A DNA stretch of 64,000 nt from assembly GCA_028455995.1 (NCBI GenBank), contig JABELC010000009.1:1612001-1676000 (forward strand), given 5' to 3'. Every line of letters starts with the position of its first letter. Within the stretch, counting starts at the first letter, position 1. Both the position numbers and the translations under genes were made by a program. The DNA comes from Scleromitrula shiraiana. Its lineage: Eukaryota; Ascomycota; Leotiomycetes; Helotiales; Sclerotiniaceae. A model generated the notes under the pieces. It made no database searches. It had not been told where the DNA came from and worked only from the letters and a program-made list of their open reading frames with translations. Below, piece by piece: positions 9,961-24,287 of the stretch.

Positions 9961-10119
9961 TGTGGTTTTACTTCGGTTAAATCGTACGATTATGGTATTG
10001 TAGTTTATGTTATATGTTTTTATTATTGATCTATCTATAGTATAAATTGTTAGATCATATATATATACAATTATGATTATATACTTATCATATGCTACCT
10101 TGTGATTTATATTCTAATA
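9961..10119 (+). repeat. Left LTR of element A
   Basis: 159 bp, starting TGTGGTTTTACTTCGG and ending TATTCTAATA. It has exactly the same length as the right LTR. Confidence 0.85.
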
Positions 10120-13100
10120 TTAATATTATTTGAAAAGAAAAGAAAATTAAACTAAACTTATTATATATTATAGTATTATTTTTCTTTATTTCTCTATAAA
10201 ATAAATTAAAAAATTAAAATGCATATAAATAATATAATAAAAAAAAGTATTGTTTAAAAAAAATATATATAGAATTATAATCGCCATTATTTTGATAAAC
10301 ATTATTTTTAAAAAAGTTATTTTTGGATTGGAATAATGATATCTCGATAATTTTGATAAATGTTATTATTCTCTATATTTTTTTTATATTAGCTCTTTAT
10401 ATTTTTGTATTTTTTATATTAATTCTTTATGTTATTGTATCTTTTATATTCTTTTTATTATATTCATTTTATTATATTTTTTTTATTGTAATATACTAAT
10501 GTATTATATAGGCTAATTTATAATAAATGTTAGTTTGAGTGATTATAATTTACTTTGCTAAGTAAATAAAGTGATTCATTTGTGTTTAATCTATTTCTTT
10601 GTATTAACGTTGATTTTATTAATATTGATAAGATCTTTGAGAATAGTATAGAGCTTTGATTTCATTATTGTATCGATAAAGTTTATATTGCTAGCAATTT
10701 ATTTAATCTCCATGATTTTTCTATATTTATATAATTAATAAATAAAAGCTAAATTGATTATTAAATATCTTTTTTAAAAAGTATTGAGTTTAATTAAATA
10801 TTTATAAAGTGATTTTAAATTAATACAAATTATAAAAAATATAAAATTGGTCATAATTTTTTTATTAATTAATTGATTTATAATTTTATCGATATTAGAT
10901 TTGATTATAGTAATAATGTTAAATCTATATTTTATTTCATATAATTTTAAAATAAAAATATTTTATATAATTTATTTGTATTTGATAAAAAATTAATAGA
11001 TAATATTTATATTATTATTTTTATTAATAAATATTATAATAAAACTGATTTAGAAAAAAAAATTAGTATTATTTATAAAATTTATATTAATAAAATAGAT
11101 CATTTATAATGATTTTATTTTAAAAAAAACGAATATAAAATTATAATTAAAATTATCAATTTGTTATTAAATATATTTATTAAAAATATTTATATTATTT
11201 TTAATTAAATTAATAATTTAGATTATATATAATAAATTGAATAATATTTTTAATTAATAAACATTTATAATATATATATTATAAATTTATTAAATAATAT
11301 ATTGTTTTTTTAGAAAAGTATTTTTTTGAATTTTTATATATAATTTAAAATTGGTAAAGAAATGTTTTATAAAATAAAGTTTATTATATTATTGTTTTTA
11401 AATAAATGTAATTATATTATTTTTATTGATTTGGATTAGAATATTATTAAATTTAAAAAAAGAAATTAATTATTAATTATTTTTATATTTTTAAAAAATA
11501 ATCTTTTTTTTTGATTTAAACTTTTTTTTTATTTATAAATTTTTTATTAATAAAAATAAGAATATTATTAGTTTATAATTTGATTATATTTAATTTTTTA
11601 TTTTTATTAATATAAAATAAATAGTTATTAAATAAGGAAAGAATCATTTTAAAAGTTTTTATATAATAATTATAATATGCAAAATACTAATAATTTTTTA
11701 ATTTTATAATATTATAAAATGAATATATAATTTTAAAGATTGTATTTGATTTAAAATTTATTTTTAATAAAGATTTGATATAAAATATGCAAATTAAAAA
11801 TGTTTTTAATTAAATATATATCTATAATATATTGCAAAAATATAATTAAATATATTAATATATATTTTATAAAATTGTAAAATAAAATATAATTTTATAA
11901 TTAATATATTAAATAATAGAAAATTTTATTAAAATTATTTTTTTATTTTTATTATTATAGTTTTAAACTATTAATTTAGACTTTTTAAATATTTTTGATA
12001 TATCTTTGTTTTTGATAAAGTTGATAAATTTATTATAGAAAATTCAGGTGTTTTTTAATATATTATTTTTTTTAATAATTTTAAATATACTTTTTTTTAA
12101 TAAATTATTTATTTTTTTTTTATAAAATAAATGAAATTGATTTATAATTAATAAAGGGTTTATAATAATATATATATTAAAAATATTTTTAATAATATAA
12201 TTATTATTATTGTTATTATTAAAATATATTTAATTATATTTTAAAGTTTGTTTTTAATAAGAAATCTCGATTATTAGCTTTAAATATAGGGTTAAGATAG
12301 AAGTTAGATTAGAAATAGATTTTTTGTTTGATATATAAATGCTTTTTTTTAATTAAAATGTTTTTGAATTATTAAAGTTTTTATTATTAATTAAATTTAA
12401 AATAAAATTTTTTATTAATAAAAAATCAATTATATTATTAAATAGTTTATCAAATATTTCAAGCTTTTTTTTGTATAATTTTATTGAAATATTTTTGAAT
12501 TTTTTGTTAAAATTATTTATTTTAATTATATATATTTAATTTTTTATTTTAATAAATTTGTATAATTTATTTTAAATGTTTTTTTTTTAATAAATAAAAA
12601 TTAAAGATCTAAATTTGAGGTTGTATAAATGGAATATAGATAGTTTATTATATTGATATAGAGTATTTGTTATTATATGTTTAATATATTTTTTTTATAT
12701 TTTATTTATTATTTTGTTGATTATAGTAGTATATTATAAAATGGATAGAGTGGGGAAATTGAAAAATATTAAATAAGGAAATGTGTTAAATATTAATAGA
12801 GTAGAGATAAAATTATTTAAATTAATAATATTATTAATAATTTTAATAATTATTTATAATTTTATATTTTTATTGATTTTTTTAATGCTTTTGAATTCTT
12901 TAATAATAATTATATATATTTATCAAATTATTTTATAGTAATATTTGATTATTTTAATAAAATAATAGATTTTAATAAATATATATTTAGTTTTAATTGT
13001 AATTATATAAATATTATTAATAAAGTCTTTTTTTATAAAGTAGATTTTTTAATTATAAATAATTAATTTAAGAAAGTTATTATAAATATTGATTTATATA

Positions 13101-16100
13101 AAGTAAAGTGTATTTTATATTATTATAATTAATAAATTTTTAATAAAATATATAGTGTTAAATTAAATTGTTTTATTAATAATGTGAAAAATAAAATTAT
13201 TATTAATATATATTATATTAATTATAATAATAAAATTAAATTCTATATTATTATAAAATTTAAACTTGAATTTTTTAGATTTATTAATATAAAATTAATA
13301 TTTCTTATAGTATTTTATAAACTATTTTAATTATTTATGATTGAATTCGTTTTTATAACTAGCGTGATTAAATAGATTATACAATTTCTTAATAAAGAGA
13401 TATTTTGTTTATTTATGAATATAGTATAATTCGATTTTAAATAAATAATATTCTTTATTTATATTTAATAATTTTATAATAAATTATTAAAATTTTTATA
13501 ATAATATTAATTAATTAATAAATATATATCTATAATATTTAATAGTTTTTTTATATTTTATTATTAATATATTAAAATTCATTTTTAATATTATTAAATA
13601 AAACTTGAATATAGTCTATATCTGCAAGATTTAATAAAAATAAAATATTTATATTAATAATATAAATATTAATTATATTAATTAGGTTAATGATTAAAAT
13701 AATTTCAATAAAAAAAATATTATTAAAATCAAATTTAAAATTTATAATTGAATTTAAATTTTTATATTAATTTGAATAAGTTTTTATAATACTAAAAATT
13801 GTTTATAATTAATAATTGATTATTTTATAATGTTAAAATTAATTATTATATTAATAAACTTATATTTATTATAATGTTTAATTTATAAATAAATCTCAAA
13901 TTTTTAATCAATTTCATTAATATAAATATATAAAATAATTAGATTATTAAATTTTATAATAAAATTATTATAATTATCATTTATAATAATGTAAAAATTA
14001 TATAAAATAATAAATATTTTAATATTATTATTATTATTATTATTATCAAAATATAATTTTAATTAAAATACTTTGATTTTTTTAATTATATAAATAAAAT
14101 TATTATTATCATTATATTTATCTTAAATATATTGATTATAATTTTTATTGAAATTTTATATATTATTAAAGCTAAATCTCGATTTTATTCTTTAGTTAAA
14201 TTCTTTTTTTATAATGATTTGCTTTTTAAAAATATATTTAATTAACTAACATTCTTTTTTTTTATAAATATAATATATTTTTTGTTTTTGATTATAATAA
14301 TTATTGTTGAATTGAGGAATTCGATTATTAAAATGTATATTTTTATTTTAAGATTATAAATTATTATTATTTCGATTATTTTTTTAAAATTGTTGATTAT
14401 TAAAGTTTTATTTAATTATATTATTATTTTTCTTTTTAAAAAATGATTTATCTTTAAATTTAATTTTTATACTTTTTTATATTATAATAAATATATAGAT
14501 TTTTATAATTATAATAATAAATATTTTAAATAAATCTAAATATTCTTAAAAATATATAAAATAATTTTAATAAATTATAAAAAGTTTTATTATATAAATA
14601 AAATCGCTATATATTTCTAATAGTAATCTGAATTTTATAATATATATTTTATTAAATAAAATTTCGTATAATTATCTGATTAACTTTAATAAATTATTTA
14701 TAATAATAATGCAAAAAATGATTTTAGATTAATTATTATATATATTATACTTTTATTTTTTGTTTTTAAATGTTTTTTAAAATTTTTTAATAATTATTTT
14801 TTAATTAATATTTAAGTTTTTATATTTAATAATATTATAATAATATTTTTAAATGTTTTTATATAATATAAATAAAATGTTAAAATATTAATATTATTTA
14901 AATAAACTAATTTGTTTATAATTATTTTTATAAATAATTAATTTATATTTGATATTATTTGTTTAATCATTATATTTATTATTATTTAATATATAGCGTT
15001 TTATAAAGTTTTTAAACTATTTGCTAATATCAAATAGAATAAAGTCAATCTTGAAGTTTTTAAAATTTAAATAATCAAAAAGATCGTTTTTAAGATTAGA
15101 ATCAAGATCAAGATTAAAGTCATTATTATTGCTATTTTTTTTTTTAATAAATATTAATTTGGAATTGAATTTCTTAAAATTAAATAGTTTTTTTAATATT
15201 GTTTATTTTTTTTATTTGTTTTTTTTATTTTTTTTACTTTTATTTTTAATTTTATCTTTTTTTTGAATAAAGTCAATAATAAAGTTTTTTTTATCTTTTT
15301 TCTTTAAATTATTAAATTTCTTAATTATTATAATAAAAATATTTAATCGTACATTGAATTATATATCGCAAATTATTACTCTTATCGTTTTTAAAATCTA
15401 TTTAAATAAAACTTTAAAAATGAATATAAAAATTAAACTAACATTGATATTAAAATCAATAAAAATATTAATATTGAATTTTTATAAAAATTATTTGAAA
15501 AATTATAAAATAAAAAAATTCTTTTTTTAAATTATAATAAAATATTTTAAAATCTAATTCGCAAAATCGCTTTTAAATATTTATAAAATATTATTATCAA
15601 AAATATAATAATAAATATATTTTAAAATCTTAAATCAAATATATAATAAAAAAATTTTATTATTAAAATTATTTTTGAGATTGAATTTATTTTCAAATAA
15701 TTCATAAAACTCATTGTATTCTTTAAAATCTTGATTTAAAAAAAAGTAATTTAAAAAAAAAGAATTCCTTTTTATTATATTGATTTAAAAAAAGAAATTA
15801 GATAAAGATATTTATATAAATGATTGAGAAAAAGTATTATATTTTAATAAAAAGAATAAATTTTTTATTATTATATAAAGGAAAGTTAGAGAGAAAAAAA
15901 AAAAGAAAAAAGTAGGTTATTATAAAATAATAAAGATTTATTTATTTTTGAGGGATATTTCTAAATTCTTATAAATCTTATTGGTTTAAAGATAATAATA
16001 TCTTTAAATAAAAATCAGAATTTTTCAATATAATCTTTATAAATCCAAAAATAATAAATATATAAAAAAAATAAAAATAAAAAATAAAAAAAGAGTGATA

Positions 16101-16431
16101 AAAAGGATTTTATTATTATTAAAGTTTTAAAAGTTTAAAAGTTTGAAGATATTATAAAAATCATTAAAAAATGTTTTGAAAAGATAAAAATTGAAAAATT
16201 GAAGTATTAAAAGATTGAGTTAAGAGAATCAAGTTAAAAATATATATAATAAATGCAAAAATTTATAATATTGCTTTAATATTTATATATTTTATTTTAG
16301 CATTGTATATTATTTTTAATTAAAACGCTTTATTAATATTTCAAGTTTAATTCTAATCTTTTTAAAAATATTTTTATTATTATAATATTGTTTTGATACT
16401 TGTAATATTTGATCTATATAATATTAATTAA

Positions 16432-16590
16432 TGTAGTTTTACTTTGGTTAAATTGTATAATTATAGTATTATAGTTTGTATTATATATTCTTATTATTGA
16501 TTTATCTATAATATAGATTGTTAAGTCATATATATGTATAATTGTGGTCATATGCTTGTCACATGCTACCTTGTAATCTATATCCCAACA
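16432..16590 (+). repeat. Right LTR of element A
   Basis: 159 bp, starting TGTAGTTTTACTTTGG and ending TATCCCAACA. It is less mutated than the left copy at the 3' end. TCACATGCTACC near the end matches TCACGTGCTACC in the right LTR of element B. Confidence 0.85.
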
Positions 16591-16595
16591 AAAAT

Positions 16596-17520
16596 GTATA
16601 TATAATAAATAAAGAAATAAATTAATTAAATCAATATAAGAATATTATAAGATAATTTGATTCTTTTTGTTTTGAATTCAATTTATATAAAATCTTTTTA
16701 TTAATATTTTAATATAGAAGGATTGTTATGTATTAATAATATAGTTTTGATGATTTTTTTTGGTTTTTATGAAAATCAAAATGATTTCAGCTAAAAATTA
16801 TTACAATACTAGTATGTTGAAAAGAAATTATTAATAAAATATAATTTGATATTATTAAAATTGTATTAATATAGAATTTAGTTATGAATTTTAAATATAA
16901 TTCAATATTAATTTGATATATAATAAATATATAAAAAGATATATTAAATAAATAAAATCAATATTTTATTATATAATAAAACTTATAAATATTTAAGAAA
17001 AAACTACATATAATAATTATTTATCAAGTTTATATAATTTATATTATTAATATAAATAAATTATAATTTAATAATTTAATAGAAGAATTAGATAAAATTA
17101 ATTAAAGCATTGTAAAAATTTTGAAATTTAAGATTATAAAAAGATTTTCAAAAAGTTCTAAATAATCTTTATATTAATTGTGAGGATTAAATTTTTTTTT
17201 GGAAATTAAATTGAATTTTGATATGAAAAAATACAATATTCAAATATTAATATTTTTTTATTAATATTTTATTGATTAAATTCTAATTAATAAATAATAA
17301 AAAGATCTTATCTAACAAAATACAATTATCAAAAACGATATTTTAATGATAATATTATAATTATTTTTGATATTATAATTGTTTTTGATAGTAAATTGTT
17401 TTTGATAGTAAATTGTTTTTTGTTAATAATATTTCAAATTGATTTATTAATTTTATAAATTATATTAATTGTATTAACTATATTAGTTATATTAATTTTA
17501 TTATAGTGATTATAGTATTG
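16596..17520. other. AT-rich sequence between elements A and B
   Basis: No gene is present. It is the right flank of A and left flank of B. The motif ACTAGTATGTTGAAAA (about 16808) recurs at about 54885, so part of it is itself a dispersed repeat. A short TTTTTGATAGTAAATTG-type tandem lies near 17385-17420. Confidence 0.5.
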
Positions 17521-17680
17521 TAATTGTACATTGGGTATTGATATAATATCATATCATAAAGTATAGTTGATATGATTTATATTGATTTAATTATGGTATA
17601 AATTGATAAATTATATATATATATATATATGATTATAATTATGTATTATTATATGTTATTATATAATTTATGTTTTAATA
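17521..17680 (+). repeat. Left LTR of element B
   Basis: 160 bp by alignment to the right LTR. The terminal TG is changed to TA and the 3' end to TTTTAATA, both RIP-type changes. The exact 5' edge is uncertain by about 15 bases. Confidence 0.65.
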
Positions 17681-20600
17681 TTAATATTATTTAAAAGGAA
17701 AATGGATATTAAATTAAATTCATTATATATTATAATATTATTTTTTTATTTTTTTAAAAAACAAATTGAGAAATTAACATATATATAAATAATATAATTA
17801 ATAAAAAATTAATAAAAAGAATATATAAAAGATTAATTAATTTATTAGATGTAAATCATTAATTAACAAATAATAATAATATAAATATTATAAACATTAA
17901 TTATTTAATAAAATTTCAAAAAAACTTTAATTATATTTATTTTATTTTATTGTAATAATATTGATTTTATTAATATTGATAAAGTTTTTAAAAATAATAT
18001 AAATTTTTGATTTTATTATTGTATTAATAGAATTTATATTTTATTCCATAAAATTTTAAAATAAAAATGTTTTATATAAATTTTTTAGTAAAGAATATTT
18101 ATATTATTATTTTTATTAATACATATTATAATAAAATCAATTTTACAAGAAAAATTAATATTATTTATGATAAATTTATATTAAAAAAAATAAAAATAAA
18201 GATAAAACTATAATTAAAATTATTAATTTATTATGCAATATATTTATTAAAAATATTTATATTACTTTTAATAAAATTAATAATTTAGATTATATATACT
18301 AAATTGAATAACGCTTTTAAATAATAAATATTTATAATATATATTATAGATTTATCAAATAATATATTATTTTTTTAAAATAATAACTTTTTTAATTTTC
18401 ATATATAATTTAAAATTAATAAAGATATATTTTATAAAATGAGGTTTATTATATTATTATTTTTATATAAATATAATTATAATATTTTTGTTAATTTCAA
18501 TTAAAACATCATTTAATTTCAATAGAATATTAATCATTAATTATTTTTGAGTTTTTAAAAAATAATTCTTTTTATTTTATGTTTGTTATTTATTTATAAA
18601 CTATTTATTAATAAAAATGAAAACATTATTGATTCATGATTTAATTATATTTAACTTTTTATTTTTGTTGATATAATATAAATAGTTATCGAATAAAAAG
18701 AAATTATTTTAATCAGCATTATATAATCATTATAATAGATAAAATATGAATAATTTTTAGATTTTACAATATTATAAAACAAATATATAATTATAAAGAT
18801 TATATTTAATAAAAGATTTATTTTTAATGAAGATTTGATATAGAATATATAAATTAAAGATATTTTTATAATATATTATAAAAATATAATTAAATATATT
18901 AATGTATATTTTACAAAATTATAAAATAAAGTATAATTGTATAATTGATTTATTAAATAATAATAAACTTTATTAATAGTGTTTTTTTGTTTTTATTATT
19001 ATAGTTTTAAATTATTAATCTAAACTTTTTAAATATTTGTGATGTATTTTTGTTTTTAATGATATTAATGAATTTATTGTAAAAGATATAGATCTTTTAT
19101 AATATATTATTTTTTTTAAATAATTTTAAATAAATTTTCCTTTGATAAATTTCTTTTTTTTACAAAATATATCAAATTAATATATATATTAAAAATGTTT
19201 TTAATAATATAATTATTATTATCATTATTATCAAAATTTATTTAACTATTAATTACAGAAAATAAATTTTACTTTAAAATTTGTTTTTATTAAAAAATTT
19301 CGATTAGTAATTTTGAATATGAAATCAAAATAAAAATTAGATTAACAATAAGCTTTTTATTTAATATATGAATGTTTTTTTTTGATTACAATAATATTTT
19401 TATTTTTAAATTATTACTATAAATAAAGTTTTTATTATTAATTGAATTCAGAGTGAGAATTTTTGTTAATAAAAAATCAATTTAAATATTATTAAATATT
19501 TTATTAAGTATTTTAAACTTTTTTTTATATAGTTTTATTAAGATGCTTTTACATTTTTTATTAAAATTATTTAGTTTAACTATATATATTTGATTTTTAT
19601 TTTGATGAATTTATATAGTTTATTTTAAATATCTTTTTTTTAATAAATAAAAATTAAGAATCTAAATTTAAGATTATATAAATGAAAAATCAAAGATTCA
19701 TTATATTAATATAGAATATTTATTACGATTTATTTAGTATATTTTTTTGGTATTTTATCCATTATTTTATGAATCATAATAATATATTATAAAATAAATA
19801 AAATAAAAAAATCCAAAAATATTAGATAGAAAAGTGCATTAAATATTAAAAAAATAAGGATAAAATTATTAAATTTAATAATGTTATTAATAACTTTAAT
19901 AATTATTTATAATTTTATATTTTTATTAATTCTTTTGATATTTTTAAATTTTTTAATAATAATTATATATATTTATTTAATTGTTTTATAATAATATTTA
20001 ATTATTTTAATAAAATAATAAATTTTGATAGATATATATTTAATTTTAATTATAATTATATAAATATTATTGACAAAATTCTTTTTTATAAAATTAACCT
20101 TTGAATTATAAATAATCAATTTAAAAAAATCATTATAAATATTGAGTTATATAAAATAAAGTATATTTTATATTTATTGTTAGAAATAAATTTTTAATGA
20201 AATATATAAGATTGAATTAAATTATTTTATTAATAATATATAATATAAAATTATGATTAATATTTATTTTATTAACTATAATAATAAATTTGAACTTGAT
20301 ATTATTATAAAATTTGAATTTGAATTTTTTAAATTTTTTTGTATAAAATTAATACTTTTTATAATATTTTATTAATTGTTTTAATTATTTATAATTAAAT
20401 TTGTTTTTATAATCAATATGATTTTTTAATAAAACCTTTATTTATTTATTTATAAATATAATATAGCTTGATTTTCAATAAATAGTATTTATTATTTATA
20501 TTGAATAATTTAATAATAAATTAATAAATTTTTTTGAAAAAGATTAATCAATCAATAAATATATATTTATAATGTTTGATAATTTTTTATATTTTCTTAT

Positions 20601-22559
20601 TAATATCTTAAGATTCATTTTTAATATCATTAGATAACATTCAAATATAATTTAAATTCATAAAATTTAATAGAAATAAAGTATTATTATTAATAATATA
20701 AATATTAATTATATTGATAAAATTAACAATTTAAATAAGTTTTTATAATACTAAAAACTATTTATAAGTGATACATAATTGTTTTATAATATTAAAATTA
20801 ATTATTACATTAATAAATTTATGTTTATTATAATATTTAATTTGAAAATAAGTTTTACATTTTTAATTTATTTGATTAATATAAATATATGTAATAATTA
20901 AATTATTATAATCATTATTTATAATAATATAAAAGCTATATAAAATAATAAATATTTTAATATTATTATTATTATTATTATGAAAATATAATTTTAATTC
21001 AAATATTTTAATTTTTTCCATTATATGATTAAAATTATTATTATTATTATGTTTATTTTACATATATTAATTATAATTTTTGTTAAAGTTTTAAATATTA
21101 TTAAAATTAAATCTCGATTTCATTTTTTAATTAAAATTTCTTTTTATAATAATTTATTTTTTAGGAATATATTTAATTAATTAAATTTCTTTTTTTATAA
21201 ACATAATATATTTTTAATTTTTGATCATGATCATTATTATTGGATTAGAGAATTTAACTATTGAAATATCGATTTTCGTTTTAAAATTGTAAATTATTAT
21301 TATCTTAATTATTTCTTAAAATTATTGATTATTAAAATTTTATTTATTTATATTATTTCTTTTTTTAAAAAAAATAATTTATTTTTAAATATAATTGTTA
21401 TTATTTTTTCTGTTATAATAAATATATAAATTTTTATAATTAAAAAAATAAATAACTTATTTATAATGATTTCTATGAATAATTACTTTTTATTTAGTAT
21501 TATTTATTTGATTATTATATTGATTATTATTTAAAAAATAGCATTTTATAAGGTTTTTAAATTATTTATTAATTCTAAATAAGATTATATTAATTTTGAA
21601 GTTGTTAAAATTTAAATAATTTAAAAGTTAATTTTTGAAATTAAAATCAGAATCGAAATTATTATCATTATTATCTTTTTTTTGATAAATATTAATTTGA
21701 AATTGTATTTTAAAATCTTTTATTTATTTGTAAAGTTAAAGAGTTTTTTCAAATTTTTAGATATTCTTTTAAATATTTTTTGCTTATTTTATTTATCTTT
21801 TTTATCTTGTTTATTTTTGTTCATAATTCTTGTTTTGTTTATAATTTGGTTTAGGTTGAAAATAGAGTTTTTTTTGTTCTTCTTTTTTGGATTTTTAAAT
21901 TTTTTGATTAATATAATAAAAATATTCAATTATGTCTTGAATTATATATTGTGAATTATTATTTTCATTATTTTGAAAATTTATTTGAGTAAGATTTTAA
22001 AAGTAAATATAAAGATTAAATTAATATTAAAATTAAGGTTAAAAAGAATATTAATAGTATATTTTTATAAAAATCATTGAAAAAATCACAAAACAAAGAT
22101 TTTTTTCTATTAGATTATAATAGAATATTTTAAAATTTCTTTTGTAAAATTATTTTTAAATATTTATAAAATATTATTGCTAAAAATACTAATAGTAAAT
22201 ATATTTCAAATTTTTAAATTGAATATATGATAAAAAGAATTTATTTTTAAAATTATTTTTAAATTTAAATCTATTTTCGAATATTTTATAAAGTTTATTG
22301 TATTTTTTAAAATCTTTATTAAAAAGAAGATAATTTAAAAAACCAAAAAAAATTTGTTATTTTAATTTAAAAAGAGAAATTGAATAAAAATCTTTATATA
22401 AATAGTTAAAGAAAGATATTATATTTCAATGAAAAAAATTCATTATAATTATATAATAAGAAAAAATAAAATAAAAATTAAAAAATTATGAGCATTTGTT
22501 GATTTTTAGAGAAAAATAAAGTTTTTTAATATGATTTTTGTAAATTTAGAAAAATAATA

Positions 22560-23535
22560 CTCGGTTAAATTAAAATTGAAGCACGCGCCAATTGCCGAAA
22601 ACCCTCAAAATCGACGATTTTATACAAAACACCTCTTGCGCCGATGTAAATACATCGATCAATTATTTATAGAATTATTTAAAATATTGAATATAGATTA
22701 TTTTTATATTAAAATATATACTATTAAAATTTAAAGATTAAATAATGATTTTAAAATTTATAATATTTATTTAAATATAAAGTAAAAATCATATAAAAAT
22801 ACTATAATTTTAAATTAATTTAAATCAAGTAAATTGTTATATTAAGAAATAATGAAAATATATATGAATATATAAAAGAAAAACTTTTATTTAATATAAA
22901 TATTATATATTAAAATTTAATATAATATTTTTAAAAAATTAAAGTTATAAAAGTATTTTTAATTTTTTGAAATCTTTAAAAATTTTAATAATTCATTCAA
23001 ATTAAAATTATATTAAGTAATATTTTAATATAGTAATTATAAGAATATAAATTATCATATATAAAAATTTGAAATGATTTTAATGATTTTTAAAAATCGA
23101 AGTTATAGTAGTGCTTAGTGTTTGTAAATATTATATATACTCTTTTTAACTTTATTATATTATATCTTTTATATATTTTTAATATATATAATATTTATAT
23201 CAAATAAAAATTTGTTTTTTATATATTTATATATATTTTTATTATTTTTTAATATAATAATTTACTTGATTTAAATCAAATTAAAATTATAATACTTTTA
23301 TATAATTTTTACTTTATATTTAATTAAATATTATAAATTTTAAAATTATTATTTGATCTTTAAATTTTAATAATAAATATTTTAATATAAAAATAATCTA
23401 TATTTAATATCTTAAGTAATTCTATAAATAATTGATCGATTTATTTACATCGGCGCAAGAGGTGTTTTATATAAAATTATCGATTTTGAGGGTTTTTCGG
23501 TAATTTGCGCGTGCTTCAATTTTAATTTAACCGAG
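22560..23535. mobile_element. Palindromic TIR element M1, 976 bp, TA target duplication
   Basis: The ends are CTCGGTTAAATTAAAATTGA and its reverse complement, flanked by TA on both sides (22558-22559, 23536-23537). The inverted similarity is not confined to the ends: it runs inward about 450 bp on each arm, including GCACGCGC/GCGCGTGC and a CATCGGCGCAAGAGGTGTTTT block near each end. The element is therefore almost one giant hairpin. It has no ORF, so it is non-autonomous. The TA duplication fits the Tc1/mariner/pogo group. Element A has the empty site at about 16051-16060. A second copy (M2) lies at 53268-54173. Confidence 0.8.
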
Positions 23536-23588
23536 TAAATATAAAAAAAATAATATAAAAATAAAAAGAAATAACAAAAAGGAAAAAA

Positions 23589-23838
23589 AAAATAAAAATA
23601 AAAATAAAAATAAAAATAAAAATAAAAATAAAAATAAAAATAAAAATAAAAATAAAAATAAAAATAAAAATAAAAATAAAAATAAAAATAAAAATAAAAA
23701 TAAAAATAAAAATAAAAATAAAAATAAAAATAAAAATAAAAATAAAAATAAAAATAAAAATAAAAATAAAAATAAAAATAAAAATAAAAATAAAAATAAA
23801 AATAAAAATAAAAATAAAAATAAAAATAAAAATAAAAT
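23589..23838. repeat. TAAAAA hexamer microsatellite, about 41 units
   Basis: Nearly pure (TAAAAA)n inside element B, just right of M1. Element A has only a short irregular seed at the equivalent place (about 16060-16095). Alternating Tyr-Phe and Leu-Phe ORFs on the minus strand are translations of it. Confidence 0.95.
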
Positions 23839-24133
23839 CTTATCATTATTCAAAATAATTTTTAAAAATAAAAAACTTCAAAATAATATAAAAATCATTA
23901 AAAATTAAAAAAGTAAATTTAAAAAAATTAAATGAAAAATATATATCATAGATGTAAAAATTTATAATATCGCTTTAATATTTATATATTTTAGTTTAAT
24001 ATTATATATCATTTTTAATTAAAATGCTTTATTAATATTTTCTATTCGATTTTAGTTTTTTGAAAAATAATCTATTTTTACAATATCACTTTAATATTTA
24101 TAATGTTTTTAATTTATACAATATTAATCAATA

Positions 24134-24287
24134 TGATTATATACTGAATATTAATATAATATAATATTATAAAATATAATTAAAATGATTTTTATTAATC
24201 TAATTATAGTACAAGTGGATAGGTCGTATATATGTACGACCATAGTCACGTGATGTCACGTGCTACCATGTGATCTATGTCCCAATA
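24134..24287 (+). repeat. Right LTR of element B
   Basis: 154 bp. Its last 80 bases escaped much of the mutation and keep GTCGTATATATGTACGAC and two CACGTG boxes. Confidence 0.7.
24247..24262. promoter_or_regulatory. Paired CACGTG palindrome in the LTR of B
   Basis: CACGTGATGTCACGTG is an inverted repeat CACGTGA/TCACGTG with a 2-nt spacer. CACGTG is the classic bHLH (E-box) core. Its place in an LTR suggests a former retroelement enhancer. A comparable but longer-spaced palindrome occurs in the unrelated solo LTRs S1 and S2. Confidence 0.45.

Larger units (their letters stand above)
9961..16590 (+). mobile_element. LTR retrotransposon A, complete in outline but coding-dead
   Basis: It is bounded by two 159-bp direct repeats (9961-10119 and 16432-16590) with TG...CA ends. 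The right copy ends CCCAACA; the left ends TTCTAATA, its C-to-T version. Target duplications AAAAT flank it at 9956-9960 and 16591-16595. The two LTRs differ at roughly 30 sites, all transitions and no indels, which is the RIP pattern. Directly inside the left LTR, TTAATATTATTTG (10120-10132) could be a mutated TTGGTATCATT-type primer-binding site, suggesting plus orientation. The 6.3-kb interior contains stops in every frame and no recognisable gag or pol motif, so Copia versus Gypsy is undecided. Element B (17521-24287) is homologous throughout. Confidence 0.85.
17521..24287 (+). mobile_element. LTR retrotransposon B, same family as A, with a nested palindrome element
   Basis: Left LTR 17521-17680 and right LTR 24134-24287 align with those of A in their 3' halves. 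The right one retains CTACCATGTGATCTATGTCC and ends CCAATA. The sequences just inside the left LTRs of A and B are nearly the same (both TTAATATTATTT), and interior similarity continues across both elements. B lacks about 400 bp present in A around 14520-14920 but has gained the insertion M1 (22560-23535) and an expanded TAAAAA microsatellite. No clean target duplication was found (TATTG left, GTTTT right). It is coding-dead; the TTTT-rich 90-codon ORF at 21682-21954 is an artefact of composition. Confidence 0.75.

Noticed and set aside
23445..23853. Tyr-Phe and Leu-Phe repeat ORFs on the minus strand
   Set aside because: They are translations of the TAAAAA microsatellite and the M1 right arm.
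9961..24287. Reading a reverse transcriptase YxDD motif in elements A or B
   Set aside because: Saturating C-to-T and G-to-A change leaves no trustworthy motif, so the superfamily was left open.
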